Shown piece by piece: positions 42,700 to 51,214 of a stretch of 64,000 bases of DNA (position 1 is the first letter of the stretch; the number at the start of each line of letters is the position of its first letter). The translations under genes were made by a program, and so were the position numbers. The notes under the pieces were generated by a model that was given only the letters and a program-made list of their open reading frames with translations, made no database searches and was not told where the DNA came from. Source of the stretch: Bradyrhizobium commune (GTDB lineage Bacteria; Pseudomonadota; Alphaproteobacteria; Rhizobiales; Xanthobacteraceae); NCBI RefSeq assembly GCF_015624505.1, contig NZ_CP061379.1:2790001-2854000 (forward strand), written 5' to 3'.

Positions 42700-44300
42700 A
42701 GTTCGGCCCGGCGAGCCCCAAGGATGCGATCGGCGGGGTGACCGTGCACACCCTGCGCCAGGGTCCGCTGGTGCTGAAGAAAGGCACCACGATCGGCCCT
42801 GCCGAAGTCGAGGCGCTCACGCGCGCCGGCATCAAGGATGTCGTGGTGGTACGCATGGAGCAGGGCGACGTCTCCGAGGACGTCGCCGCCGCCAGCATCG
42901 CGCTTGCCATCGGCGGCGAGGGCATCCATGTCGAGCGCGCCTTCACCGGCCGCGCCAATCTGTTCGCCGCAAGCCCGGGCGTGCTGGTGATCGACCGCGC
43001 CGCGGTCGACCGCATCAACAATATCGATGAGGCCATCACCTTCGCCACGCTCTCCGCCTTCAAGCCGGTGGTCGAGGGCGAGATGGTCGGCACCGTCAAG
43101 ATCATTCCGTTCGGCGTCGAAGGCAATTTGCGCGATGCCGCGGTCAAGGCCGCCGGCAAGGACGTGCTGAAGGTCGCGCCCTACGTCATCAAGCGCGTCG
43201 GCGTGGTCTCGACGCTGCTGCCGGGCCTGTCCTCGAAGGTCGTGGACAAGACGCTGCGCGTCACCGCCGAGCGGCTTGCGCCGGCCGGCGCCAGCATCAT
43301 CGCCGAGCGGCGGGTGCAGCACGACGAGCGTGCTCTCTCTGCTGCGATCAAGGAGCTGCTTGGGCTTGGTGCCGAACTCGTCATCGTGTTCGGGGCGTCG
43401 GCGATCGCGGATCGCCGCGACGTCATCCCTGCGGCCGTCACGGAAATCGGCGGCGAGATCGAGCATTTCGGCATGCCAGTCGATCCAGGCAATCTGCTGC
43501 TGATCGCACGCGCCGGTGGCGTGCCGGTGCTGGGCGCGCCGGGCTGCGCGCGCTCGCCGGTCGAGAACGGTTTTGACTGGGTGCTGATGCGGCTCCTCGC
43601 CGGCATCAAGGTAACGCGCTCCGAGCTGATGGGCATGGGCGTTGGCGGTCTGCTGATGGAGATCGTCACGCGGCCGCAGCCGCGCGCCAAGCCGGAGATC
43701 GAGGGCAACAGCCAGGTCGCCGCGATCGTGCTCGCAGCGGGCCGCTCGACCCGCATGGGCGGGCCGAACAAGCTTTTGGCCGAGATCGACGGCAAGAAGC
43801 TGGTGCGGATTGCGACCGAGCAGGCGCTCGCCTCCAAGGCATCCGAGGTGATCGTCGTCACCGGCCATCAGACCGAGCTGGTCGAGCAGGCGCTGCAAGG
43901 CCTGAAGGTGCGTTTCGTCAGGAATCCGGATTTCGCCGGCGGCATCGCAAGCTCGGTCAAGGCCGGCATTGCGGCCGTGTCTGAAGCGAGCGACGGAGCC
44001 GTGGTCTGTCTCGGCGACATGCCGCTGATCGATGCCGGCCTGATCGACCGCCTCATCGACGGCTTTGCGCCGGACCGCGGCAACCTCATCGTCGTGCCCG
44101 TCAGCGAAGGACGCCGCGGCAACCCCGTGCTGTGGTCGCGCCGCTTCTTCAAGGAGTTGATGACGCTCGACGGCGATGTCGGCGCGCGGCATCTGATCGC
44201 CAGGCACACGGAGGCGGTTGCCGAAGTGCCTGTCGACGGCGAGGGCGCCTTCCTCGACATCGACACGCCGCAGGCCTTGGAAGCGGCACGGCGCGGATGA
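42696..44300 (+). CDS. Molybdopterin-binding (MoCF) domain fused to MocA-type molybdenum cofactor cytidylyltransferase
   Basis: 534 aa. Residues about 170-340 form a MoaB/Mog-like molybdopterin-binding domain (LVIVFGASAIADRRDVIPAAV, PVDPGNLLLIARAGGVPVLGAPGCARSP). Residues about 340-534 form a nucleotidyltransferase with AAIVLAAGRSTRMGGPNKLL, VVTGHQTELVEQAL, VVCLGDMPLIDAGLIDRLI and FLDIDTPQALE. MocA converts Mo-molybdopterin to its cytosine dinucleotide form, the cofactor of CO dehydrogenase-type enzymes. The N-terminal 165 residues look like a MoeA/CinA-related extension. ATGA overlap with the XdhC gene. This closes the cox cluster and supplies its cofactor. Confidence 0.88.
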   Translation: MKFGPASPKDAIGGVTVHTLRQGPLVLKKGTTIGPAEVEALTRAGIKDVVVVRMEQGDVSEDVAAASIALAIGGEGIHVERAFTGRANLFAASPGVLVIDRAAVDRINNIDEAITFATLSAFKPVVEGEMVGTVKIIPFGVEGNLRDAAVKAAGKDVLKVAPYVIKRVGVVSTLLPGLSSKVVDKTLRVTAERLAPAGASIIAERRVQHDERALSAAIKELLGLGAELVIVFGASAIADRRDVIPAAVTEIGGEIEHFGMPVDPGNLLLIARAGGVPVLGAPGCARSPVENGFDWVLMRLLAGIKVTRSELMGMGVGGLLMEIVTRPQPRAKPEIEGNSQVAAIVLAAGRSTRMGGPNKLLAEIDGKKLVRIATEQALASKASEVIVVTGHQTELVEQALQGLKVRFVRNPDFAGGIASSVKAGIAAVSEASDGAVVCLGDMPLIDAGLIDRLIDGFAPDRGNLIVVPVSEGRRGNPVLWSRRFFKELMTLDGDVGARHLIARHTEAVAEVPVDGEGAFLDIDTPQALEAARRG

Positions 44301-44305
44301 CGCCG

Positions 44306-44396
44306 TAGGGCGGGCAAAGCGCCGCGTGTCCACCAATTTCGAAAGACGGTGTTGATGGATGGTGGGCACGGCGCTTCGCGCCTTTGGCCACCCTAC
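44306..44396. repeat. Intergenic palindromic repeat (GTAGGGCGGGCAAAG type)
   Basis: GTAGGGCGGGCAAAGCGCCG at the left is mirrored by CGGCGCTTCGCGCC...GGCCACCCTAC on the right with a loop of about 40 nt. Related in sequence to the elements at 9251-9278 and 10496-10573. Non-coding. Confidence 0.7.
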
Positions 44397-44484
44397 AGGC
44401 ACTGATTTCAACCGCCCGTTCACCATCTGGAAACGACCGCCGCTTAGAGTCGCCTCCACCTGCCTTGGGGGGAGGGGTTTTTCC

Positions 44485-44874
44485 ATGGCTTCGAACGTCG
44501 TCGCGCGCCGTTGCGCGATGTTTTTCTTTGCGCTGTCGGTTTGTGCCGCCGGCGCCCGCCATATCACCGAAGCCAATGCTGCCGGCGCGTTTGCGGTCGG
44601 CAAGTGCGGCGCCTATGGCCAGGCCTATGATTATGGCGCGGAGCACGAAGCCCGTGCCGCGGCGCAGAAGCAGTGCAGGGGCGAGTGCACGACGGTGACG
44701 ATGAAGCACGCCTGCGCGGCGATGTCGGTCGATATGGCCAACCCCTGCGGCGCCTATGGCTATGCGGTCAAGCCGAAGATATCGGCTTCGCTCAATGCCG
44801 CGACGCGCGAATGCTACAAATATGGCGGCAAGGAATGCGTGATCCGCGCCTGGGCTTGCGACGCCAAAGGCTAG
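44485..44874 (+). CDS. DUF4189-like exported Cys-rich protein
   Basis: 129 aa from ATG 44485 with GGGGGGAGGGG upstream. Signal peptide (RRCAMFFFALSVCAAGARHITEA... ending about residue 33, ANAAGA). The mature part carries two copies of a CGAYGQAYDYG/CGAYGYAV motif and the spacing AAQKQCRGECTTV, consistent with the DUF4189 family of small periplasmic proteins with paired cysteines. The number of Cys (nine or more) fits disulfides in the periplasm. Function unknown. It stands alone between two repeat-rich gaps and ends 6 bp from a convergent gene. Confidence 0.75.
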   Translation: MASNVVARRCAMFFFALSVCAAGARHITEANAAGAFAVGKCGAYGQAYDYGAEHEARAAAQKQCRGECTTVTMKHACAAMSVDMANPCGAYGYAVKPKISASLNAATRECYKYGGKECVIRAWACDAKG

Positions 44875-44880
44875 CAATAG

Positions 44881-46707
44881 CTAGCGCAGCCACCCTGAGG
44901 GGCCTTGCGGTAGCCTCGTCACTTGCTCCTGCGCGTCCATCGACCAGGGCGCCTTCGTCCTGGTGAATTCCGACCAGGCTTTCAGCAGGCGCGTTTCGAC
45001 GCCGACCATGGCATGGGCCTGCCAGCCGGCGATGGCCGCCGCCGCCATGCCGCTGCCTGTGGATCCCGCGTCGACATCTGCAAGCAGTGATGTCGTCGTC
45101 GCCATATCGTTGTAGACCCCGAGCTCCTGTTGCAGGTCGGCGAGCCTGCGCGAGAAGCGTTTGGTGGATTTGCGCTGCCCGCAGAGCGGCAGCAGGAAGT
45201 CGGCGACATAACGCAACTTCTTCGCGGCGAGACGGACCCGGTGCCGGTCCTCCGTCGCCAGCGATTTGAAGCGGCGGCCGCGCTTCAGCACCTTCGCATG
45301 CTGCGCTGACAGGATGTTCCGTGCGAAGTTGATTGCCGGCTCCGCCAGTTGCGCCAAACCCTCGGGAGCAATTTCGCTCCGCCAGCCGCGTGCTTCGATC
45401 CAGCCGCCGAGCCCGATCACGAAATACGAGCATCGCCGGTTGGCGAGGGCGAGGCGGGCCTTGTCGTAACAAGTCGCGCGGCGTCCCTCAGCGAGCTCCC
45501 CCAGCGTGTCGAAGCCGGCGACGGACGGACAACCATCCGCGACCGTCCGCAACGTCTCCTGTCGGAAAACGTCCCAATCGCGTGCGCCGGAGAGACTTCC
45601 GGCAAGCCATTTCGCCTCGGCGCGGAGCAGGTCGAGCTTGTTCAACGCCACCACAGATCGCATCAGGTCGAGTGCGGATCGCAGCCGCCGCAGCGCGACG
45701 CGCAGCTGGTGCATCCCCTCCGGATCGCGACCGTCCTCGGCGGCAGGCAGCGATTGGAGCAGATGCCGAAAACAGGACCGCAGAATCTCGGAAAAGGCCT
45801 CATCGAGCGATATGGATGGATCGAGACGAAGCTTCGGTGGCTTCGGCGCCCCCGGCGGAGTGTCGGCCGCGAGATCGAAGCCTCGCGCGGATTTGCTCCG
45901 GATCGAAGCTCTCACCGGCCCATGCTCGGCGAGCCGGAGCGCGAGCTCCCAGATGGCGGACGGGCTGCCCGCCTTGAGCTCCAGCTCGATCTCGCTGACC
46001 GGCAGGGAGCGATCGCCGGATTTGAGATGACCCTGGTCGAAGGCGACCTCGACCGTGCCGGACGGCAAGTCGACGACGCGCTGATGCCGGTGAATGTCGG
46101 TGGTGAAGACGGCTTCCAGCGGATGGCGTTCGAGATCGGCCGGCAGCTTGTCCGGGATGAAGGGCAGCGCCAGCGCGATGTCGGGCGCAAGGGAGGGCAC
46201 GGCTGCCTCCCATTCGCCGCGCCGGAGCGGATCGTTATCGAATTCCGCCTTCACGGTTTGCGTGAAGCGCGCGCCGCTCTGGCGGACCCGAAAGCTCAGC
46301 CCGTTGCGCTGAAGCGCGCGCTTGGGCGTGTCGTAGTAGACCGCCTTGAGGTGCTTTCGCGCGCCCTTGTTGCGCGCGTTCGCCGCGATGAAGGGCGCGT
46401 TGCCGAAATCGGCCAGGCGCACGGCATCGACGAGCAGCTTGAGCTCGATTTCGGTGGTGTGTGTCGCAACGTCGGGGGACGGAGGGGTCTCCGGTGCCGT
46501 TGGCTCGGCGCGCGCTGCATCACCGGAGAGATCGACCTCAGACGACTCGTTGGGCGAGAGTGCGCCGTCAGGGGAACCCGGCCCTGCGCTGGACGCGTCG
46601 GCGGTCGCGATAGTCTTCCCGTCCGCCGGGAAGGGATGACCGTTGGTCGTCTTTGCCGGACGCTGCAGGTGTTCGAGGGTCCGCTTTATCGCACCAGTTT
46701 CCGACAT
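44881..46707 (-). CDS. CYTH and CHAD domain-containing protein
   Basis: 608 aa from ATG 46707; an in-frame extension of 29 residues upstream is possible. After a Pro/Ser-rich linker, the CYTH domain starts with EIELKL (ExExK, near residue 86) and includes KAVYYDTPKRALQRNGLSFRVRQSG. The C-terminal CHAD domain (about 320-590) has HQLRVALRRLRSALDLMRSV, GARDWDVFRQE and HRVRLAAKKLRYVADFLLPL. CYTH domains hydrolyse or transfer triphosphates, and CHAD domains bind polyphosphate through basic residues. It probably acts on polyphosphate or inorganic triphosphate. No strong Shine-Dalgarno. Confidence 0.9.
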   Translation of the reverse strand: MSETGAIKRTLEHLQRPAKTTNGHPFPADGKTIATADASSAGPGSPDGALSPNESSEVDLSGDAARAEPTAPETPPSPDVATHTTEIELKLLVDAVRLADFGNAPFIAANARNKGARKHLKAVYYDTPKRALQRNGLSFRVRQSGARFTQTVKAEFDNDPLRRGEWEAAVPSLAPDIALALPFIPDKLPADLERHPLEAVFTTDIHRHQRVVDLPSGTVEVAFDQGHLKSGDRSLPVSEIELELKAGSPSAIWELALRLAEHGPVRASIRSKSARGFDLAADTPPGAPKPPKLRLDPSISLDEAFSEILRSCFRHLLQSLPAAEDGRDPEGMHQLRVALRRLRSALDLMRSVVALNKLDLLRAEAKWLAGSLSGARDWDVFRQETLRTVADGCPSVAGFDTLGELAEGRRATCYDKARLALANRRCSYFVIGLGGWIEARGWRSEIAPEGLAQLAEPAINFARNILSAQHAKVLKRGRRFKSLATEDRHRVRLAAKKLRYVADFLLPLCGQRKSTKRFSRRLADLQQELGVYNDMATTTSLLADVDAGSTGSGMAAAAIAGWQAHAMVGVETRLLKAWSEFTRTKAPWSMDAQEQVTRLPQGPSGWLR

Positions 46708-46907
46708 TCGCAGTTTGTGACAGTTCAATGACAGGGATCGCGAGATATAGCCCACTCGACCCGCGGAGAGAAGCGTGGCCGGCCGCATCTCCATTGAAAA
46801 ATTTGCGAGCTGTGATCGACAGGTCAGTTCGGGTTACATTCACGGCTGCAAGCGCTGCGCGAGGAATTTCCTTTTCTTTCCAGCCGCTTGGAAGTGTGCG
46901 AGGATTC

Positions 46908-47318
46908 ATGCTGTTCGACACGAAGATTGCCGTCATTATCCGCCACGATCTCCAGGCTTGGCAGAAGCTCAATGTCGCGTCGTTCCTGACCAGCGGCGTC
47001 GCAGCCGCCTTTCCGGAATGCATCGGCGATGCCTATGAAGACGCCTCGGCAACCAAATATCTTGCGCTGATCGGCCAGCCGATTCTGATCTACAGCGCCG
47101 ATGGCCCAGCGCTGTCGCGTGCACTCGATCGTGCGCTCACGCGCAATGTCACACCGGCGATCTACACCGAGGACATGTTCAAGACCGCGCACGATGCGGC
47201 CAATCGCGAGGTGGTGAAGGCGGTCGCGCGGACCGGTCTCAATCTCGTCGGCATCGCGATGCGCGCCGAGCGCAAAGTGATCGACAAGATCGTCGATGGT
47301 CTGAGGTTCCATAGTTGA
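46908..47318 (+). CDS. DUF2000 family protein
   Basis: 136 aa from ATG 46908, with GAGG upstream. The motif set MLFDTKIAVIIRHDLQAWQKLNVASFLTSGVAAAF, GQPILIYSADG, RNVTPAIYTEDMFKTAHDAANREVV and GIAMRAERKVIDKIVDGLRF matches the DUF2000 family, small alpha/beta proteins of unknown function often annotated as peptidyl-tRNA hydrolase-like. No catalytic role can be assigned. It is divergent from the CYTH-CHAD gene. Confidence 0.8.
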   Translation: MLFDTKIAVIIRHDLQAWQKLNVASFLTSGVAAAFPECIGDAYEDASATKYLALIGQPILIYSADGPALSRALDRALTRNVTPAIYTEDMFKTAHDAANREVVKAVARTGLNLVGIAMRAERKVIDKIVDGLRFHS

Positions 47319-47340
47319 AAAAGGTGCCAGTTGGTTTCAC

Positions 47341-47454
47341 CTCTCCCGCTTGCGGGAGAGGTCGCGCCGAAGGCGCGGGTGAGGGCTCTATCCGCTTGGA
47401 GATTATCCCGTTGTGGAAAGACTCTCTTCCCAACCCTCTCCGCAAGCGGGAGAG
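47341..47454. repeat. Intergenic palindromic repeat (CTCTCCCGCTTGCGGGAGAG type)
   Basis: CTCTCCCGCTTGCGGGAGAG at 47341-47360 is itself a hairpin, and the related CTCTCCGCAAGCGGGAGAG closes the element at 47436-47454. It occupies the gap between two convergent genes. Confidence 0.75.
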
Positions 47455-47471
47455 GCAGTGCACCAGGCGCT

Positions 47472-47894
47472 TCAACCCGGCGGCATGGTCTCGAACTTCG
47501 TCAGTGCCTGATCGAGATGATCCCAGTCATGTCCGCGCGCGGCGTAGGTGACCGCCTGCGGCTTGTAACGGGCTGGCTCGTCGAGGCTCGCGGCGCGAAT
47601 GGTGAAGATGTCGGGCCGCGTTGCGAAGGTCATGTAGACCGGCAGGCCACACTCGGCGCAGAAGGCGCGCGTCTTCACATTACCGCTGTCACCGACCATA
47701 TCCCACCGCTTGGCCTCGCCCGTCACGGTGACGCCGGCGCGCGCGAAGGTGGCGTAGGAGCCATGGCCGGTGCCGCTTTCACGCTGGCAGTCCCGGCACT
47801 GGCAGTGGTTGGCGAACAGGGGCTCGCCTGCAATCGAATAACGGATCGCGCCGCAGGCGCAGCCGCCGGTATAGGGCCTGGTCATGTCCATCAC
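47472..47894 (-). CDS. GFA family (glutathione-dependent formaldehyde-activating-like) zinc protein
   Basis: 140 aa. Zinc ligands are arranged as in the GFA/CENP-V family: GGCACGAIRYSI near residue 10, HCQCRDCQRESG near 30 and FCAECGLPVY near 78. Most members are structural zinc proteins with no proven enzymatic role; only Gfa itself was linked to formaldehyde-glutathione adducts. The gene is last in a three-gene minus-strand operon after ArsR and AHSA1 genes (gap of 3 bp). Confidence 0.88.
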   Translation of the reverse strand: MMDMTRPYTGGCACGAIRYSIAGEPLFANHCQCRDCQRESGTGHGSYATFARAGVTVTGEAKRWDMVGDSGNVKTRAFCAECGLPVYMTFATRPDIFTIRAASLDEPARYKPQAVTYAARGHDWDHLDQALTKFETMPPG

Positions 47895-47897
47895 TCC

Positions 47898-48362
47898 TTA
47901 CTTTCCTTCGCCGCTGATCTCGTCGAGCTGGCGGACGACCTTCTTCCAGCCGCCGCTCATGATGGTGTAGGCACTGTCGTTTCTGGGCATGACGAAGCCC
48001 GCATGAACCAGACGGATCCGCGTGCCGGCTTCGACCGGGGCGAGGGACCAGGTGACGATCGTGTCGAGCGGGGCGCCATAGCCGACATTGCCTTCGTGAC
48101 CGCCCTTCCAGGCGTATACGAGACGCCGGTTCGGTACCACCTCCAGGACGCGGCAATGAATGACGCCGTCCCAGTTGCCGCCCGGCGTGGTCTGATACGT
48201 GAAGGTGTTTCCTTCCACGGCCTCGAATCCGGTCGGCGGCATCAGCCACCGCGCGATCAGCTGCGCGCTTGTCAGCACCTTCCAGACCGTCTCCGGCGCA
48301 TGCGGGAGCACCTCGTCGATGACGATGTCCTTGGTCTCGGCTTTCAACGCGGCTGCACTCAC
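47898..48362 (-). CDS. AHSA1/SRPBCC domain protein
   Basis: 154 aa from a GTG at 48362 that overlaps the ArsR stop by 4 nt (GTGA). The fold shows IVIDEVLPHAPETVWKVLTSAQLIARWLMPPTGFEAVEGN, GGNWDGVIHCRVLEVVPNRRLVYAWKGG and VTWSLAPVEAGTRIRLVHAG, matching the AHSA1/PF08327 SRPBCC family. Such proteins encoded next to an ArsR repressor form a widespread module of unknown ligand. It belongs to the ArsR-AHSA1-GFA operon. Confidence 0.88.
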   Translation of the reverse strand: MSAAALKAETKDIVIDEVLPHAPETVWKVLTSAQLIARWLMPPTGFEAVEGNTFTYQTTPGGNWDGVIHCRVLEVVPNRRLVYAWKGGHEGNVGYGAPLDTIVTWSLAPVEAGTRIRLVHAGFVMPRNDSAYTIMSGGWKKVVRQLDEISGEGK

Positions 48363-48694
48363 GGGTCGATCTCCTTCAAGAGGTCACGCAGGTTCTGGAA
48401 GCGCTCGCGCCAGAAGACGCCGTAATGATCCATCCAGCTGACCAACGGCTCGAGACCTTGCGGCGCGGTGCGGTAGTAAACGTTGCGGCCCTCGGCGCGC
48501 TCGGCGACGAGGCCGGCCTGCTTCAATGATTTCAAATGTTGCGAGATCGCGCCCTGCGTCACGCCGCTGCCGCGCGTCAGCTCGGCGACGCTGATCTCCT
48601 TGCTGTCGAACACGCGCTCGAACACTGCGCGGCGGGTCGGATCGGCGAGGGCGCGCATCACCGCGGTGACAGGATGGGGGGCGGCTTCGAACAT
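48359..48694 (-). CDS. ArsR family helix-turn-helix regulator
   Basis: 111 aa from ATG 48694. Winged helix: VMRALADPTRRAVFERVFDSKEISVAEL, VTQGAISQHLKSLKQAGLV and AEGRNVYYRTAPQGLEPLVSWM. No metal-binding Cys set (such as the CVCD motif) is present, so it does not sense metals like classical ArsR. There is no Shine-Dalgarno; a TTG three codons earlier is a rival start. It heads the operon with the AHSA1 and GFA genes and should repress it through the palindromes just upstream. Confidence 0.9.
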   Translation of the reverse strand: MFEAAPHPVTAVMRALADPTRRAVFERVFDSKEISVAELTRGSGVTQGAISQHLKSLKQAGLVAERAEGRNVYYRTAPQGLEPLVSWMDHYGVFWRERFQNLRDLLKEIDP

Positions 48695-48703
48695 GTCGAT
48701 CAA

Positions 48704-48735
48704 TTAGCATTCGCTAATTCATTAGTCAATGCTAA
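48704..48735. promoter_or_regulatory. Nested inverted repeats, ArsR operator candidate
   Basis: TTAGCATT and AATGCTAA give perfect 8-bp arms around a 16-nt centre; a second inverted repeat TTAGC-N4-GCTAA lies inside (48704-48717). The AT-rich block is directly upstream of the ArsR gene, as expected for autoregulation. Confidence 0.55.
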
Positions 48736-48776
48736 TTTAACCCGGCTGGGCGGACCGTCTGATTTTCAATTGACAT

Positions 48777-48794
48777 TGACTGACTAGTCAGTCA
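48777..48794. promoter_or_regulatory. Perfect TetR-type operator palindrome
   Basis: TGACTGACTAGTCAGTCA is a perfect 18-bp palindrome, 10 bp upstream of the TetR start at 48805, next to TTGACA at 48770-48775. The position indicates that the TetR protein represses its own promoter and the efflux operon behind it. Confidence 0.7.
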
Positions 48795-48804
48795 TTGATG
48801 AGAA

Positions 48805-49500
48805 ATGACAAAGAAGTCCGCCAAAGCCGTCGCGACATCCGTCGTCCAAGCAGGGAACGAAAGTCCCGAAGCTGGCGGGGACGTCGCCGCTCCCGCGTCG
48901 AGCCGCGCCATGCGCGCGGCGGAGCGCCGTGCGGCGATCGTGGAGGCCGCGATGGACGAGTTCATCGCCCGCGGCTTTGCCGCGACGCGGCTCGATGACA
49001 TCGCCAAGCGCGCCGGTGTCGCCAAGGGCACGATCTACCTGCACTTCAAGGACAAGGAATCGATGTTCGAGGAGCTGGTGCGCACAGTGATTGTGCCGGT
49101 GGTGGCGCGGCTCACTGCATTGCCGCCGCCGACGGGCCCGGTGCGCGATCTCATCGAGGCCTTTGCCGGCAACTTCCTGAAAGAGGTGATCGGCACCAAG
49201 CGCGGCGACCTGGTACGCCTGATCGTGGCGGAGGGCCCGCGCTTTCCGTCCGTTGCGGATTTCTACTATCGCGAGGTCGTTTCGCGCGGGATTGCCGGCA
49301 TGCGCGCGCTGATCGAGCTCGGCATCGCGCGCGGCGAGATCCGCGAAAAGGACCTTGCGCGCTATCCGCAGATCCTGGTCGCGCCTGCGATGATCGCGGT
49401 GATCTGGCAGAGCCTGTTTGCGCGGCATGCGCCGCTCGACGCGCAGGACATGCTGCGCGTCCATCTCGATTTGATTTTTGGCGAACGGAGGACGACATGA
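48805..49500 (+). CDS. TetR family regulator of the downstream efflux operon
   Basis: 231 aa. A 40-residue Ala/Ser-rich N-terminal leader is followed by the TetR_N domain: AIVEAAMDEFIARGFAATRLDDIAKRAGVAKGTIYLHFKDKESMFEEL (about 44-90). The C-terminal part is a ligand-binding domain of the AcrR_C type (QSLFARHAPLDAQDM). The TGA overlaps the MFP gene by 4 nt, so the regulator and exporter are co-translated. A perfect 18-bp palindrome lies 10 bp upstream. No strong Shine-Dalgarno; the leader is short. Confidence 0.92.
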   Translation: MTKKSAKAVATSVVQAGNESPEAGGDVAAPASSRAMRAAERRAAIVEAAMDEFIARGFAATRLDDIAKRAGVAKGTIYLHFKDKESMFEELVRTVIVPVVARLTALPPPTGPVRDLIEAFAGNFLKEVIGTKRGDLVRLIVAEGPRFPSVADFYYREVVSRGIAGMRALIELGIARGEIREKDLARYPQILVAPAMIAVIWQSLFARHAPLDAQDMLRVHLDLIFGERRTT

Positions 49501-50285
49501 GGTCGTCGCAAAGGATATTTGCAATCGCATTGGCCGCCGCGCTCGCAACCGCGCTTGCCGGTTGCAACGAAAAGCGTGATCCCGGTTTCCAGGGCTGGGT
49601 CGAGGCCGACATGATCTATGTCAGCCCGGACGAAGCGGGACGCGTGACGAAGCTCGACATCCGCGAAGGCGAGGTGGTGAAGGTCGGCGACGCCCTCTAT
49701 TCCGTCGATGACGATCTTCAGCTCGCCGATCTCAACCAGACCAAGGCGACGCTGGCGAATGCGCAGCAGGTGTTTGATCGCGCGGATTCCCTCCGCAAGA
49801 CCGGCTCGGGCACGCAGGCGACGCTCGACTCCGCCGTCTCGGATCTGCGGGTCGCGCAGGCGCGGGTGGTAACGTCGGAGACGCGGCTGGCGCGCCGAAA
49901 GGGATTTGCGCCGGTCGCCGGCACCATCCAGCAGATCTATTTTCGCGAGGGCGAGATGGTGGCGGCGCAGCGGCCGGTGCTCTCGATCATGCCGCCCGGC
50001 AACATGAAGCTGCGCTTCTTCGTGCCGGAGACCGAGCTGCCGAAGCTTTCGATCGGCGACGAGGTGCGGATCGCTTGCGACAATTGTGCCGCCGATCTCA
50101 CCGCCAAGATCTATTTCATCGCGACTGCGGCCGAATACACGCCACCCGTGATCTACAGCCTCGAAGAGCGCAACAAGCTCGTCTATCTGATCCAGGCGCG
50201 ACCCTCGCGGCCCGATGCCTTGCGTGTCGGACAGCCGATCGACGTCTACCTCAATCCGAAGACACCGATGGCGGACAAGCGATGA
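49497..50285 (+). CDS. HlyD/MFP periplasmic adaptor lipoprotein of an ABC exporter
   Basis: 262 aa. Lipoprotein signal with lipobox LAGC at residues 20-23, so the mature protein starts at Cys23 and is anchored in a membrane. Lipoyl/barrel-sandwich segments flank a helical hairpin: GWVEADMIYVSPDEAGRVTKLDIREGEVVKVGDALYSVD, then LNQTKATLANAQQVFDRADSL, then GFAPVAGTIQQIYFREGEMVAAQRPVLSIMPPG. It links the inner-membrane ABC exporter to an outer-membrane channel. Overlaps the TetR gene and the ATPase gene by ATGA at each end. Confidence 0.92.
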   Translation: MRSSQRIFAIALAAALATALAGCNEKRDPGFQGWVEADMIYVSPDEAGRVTKLDIREGEVVKVGDALYSVDDDLQLADLNQTKATLANAQQVFDRADSLRKTGSGTQATLDSAVSDLRVAQARVVTSETRLARRKGFAPVAGTIQQIYFREGEMVAAQRPVLSIMPPGNMKLRFFVPETELPKLSIGDEVRIACDNCAADLTAKIYFIATAAEYTPPVIYSLEERNKLVYLIQARPSRPDALRVGQPIDVYLNPKTPMADKR

Positions 50286-51214
50286 GCGGCGGCAACGGCA
50301 TCGCGATCGAGGTCAAGGGCCTGACGAAGTCGTTTGGCGGCCGCGAGGTCGTGCACGATCTGTCGATGCAGGTGAAGCGCGGCTCGATCTACGGCTTTCT
50401 CGGGCCGAACGGCTCGGGCAAGACCACCACCATCCGCATTCTCTGCGGCCTGCTGACGCCCGATAGTGGCGAGGGTACCTGCCTCGGCTACGACATCCTG
50501 AAGGACGCCGACAAGATCAAGCGCCAGGTCGGCTACATGACCCAGCGCTTCAGCCTCTACCAGGATCTCTCGGTGCGCGAGAATCTCGAATTCGTCGCGC
50601 GGCTCTACGGCCTCACCGATGCGCGCGGCGCCGCGCGCGACATGATCAAGCGGCTCGGGCTGTCCGGTCGCGAAGAGCAGCTTGCCGGCGAGCTCTCCGG
50701 CGGCTGGAAGCAGCGGCTGGCGCTGGGCGCCTGCACGCTGCCGAGCCCGCAACTCCTCTTGCTTGATGAGCCGACCGCCGGCGTCGACCCCAAGGCGCGG
50801 CGCGATTTCTGGAACGAGATCCACGCGCTCGCGGCCGAGGGCCTCACCGTGCTGGTCTCGACCCACTACATGGACGAGGCCGAGCGCTGTCACGAGATCG
50901 CGTACATCGCCTACGGCCATCTGCTCACCCACGGGACGGTGGAGGAGGTGATCGCAGGATCCGCGCTGACGACCTACACCGTGACAGGCGATGATCTGAA
51001 CGACCTTACCGCCGCGCTCACCGGCAAGCCAGGTGTCGACATGGTGGCGCCGTTCGGCACCTCGCTGCACGTCTCGGGCCGCGACGTTGCGGCGCTTGAG
51101 GCGAGCATCGCGCCATGGCGCGAGAAGAGCGGCCTGCATTGGCAAAAGGCGTCGCCATCGCTGGAAGACGTGTTCATCGAGCTGATGAGCCGCTCGAAGG
51201 ACAATTTCCAATGA
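50282..51214 (+). CDS. ABC exporter ATP-binding protein (YbhF-like)
   Basis: 310 aa. Walker A GPNGSGKTT near residue 44, Q-loop region YMTQRFSLYQDLSVREN near 88, signature LSGGWKQRLALG near 137, Walker B LLLLDEPTAGVDP near 160 and H-loop STHYMDEAERC near 195. The C-terminal SLEDVFIELM is typical of ABC-2 drug/linearmycin exporters. It powers the permease encoded directly after it, with 4-nt overlaps on both sides. Single ATPase of the export operon. Confidence 0.93.
   Translation: MSGGNGIAIEVKGLTKSFGGREVVHDLSMQVKRGSIYGFLGPNGSGKTTTIRILCGLLTPDSGEGTCLGYDILKDADKIKRQVGYMTQRFSLYQDLSVRENLEFVARLYGLTDARGAARDMIKRLGLSGREEQLAGELSGGWKQRLALGACTLPSPQLLLLDEPTAGVDPKARRDFWNEIHALAAEGLTVLVSTHYMDEAERCHEIAYIAYGHLLTHGTVEEVIAGSALTTYTVTGDDLNDLTAALTGKPGVDMVAPFGTSLHVSGRDVAALEASIAPWREKSGLHWQKASPSLEDVFIELMSRSKDNFQ

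Noticed and set aside
42486..44603. A 705-codon minus-strand open frame under the XdhC and MocA genes
   Set aside because: Same reason: antisense shadow of recognised genes, with no motif of its own.
45349..46731. A 460-codon plus-strand open frame antisense to CYTH-CHAD
   Set aside because: Composition of an antisense shadow; the CYTH-CHAD motifs on the other strand are unmistakable.
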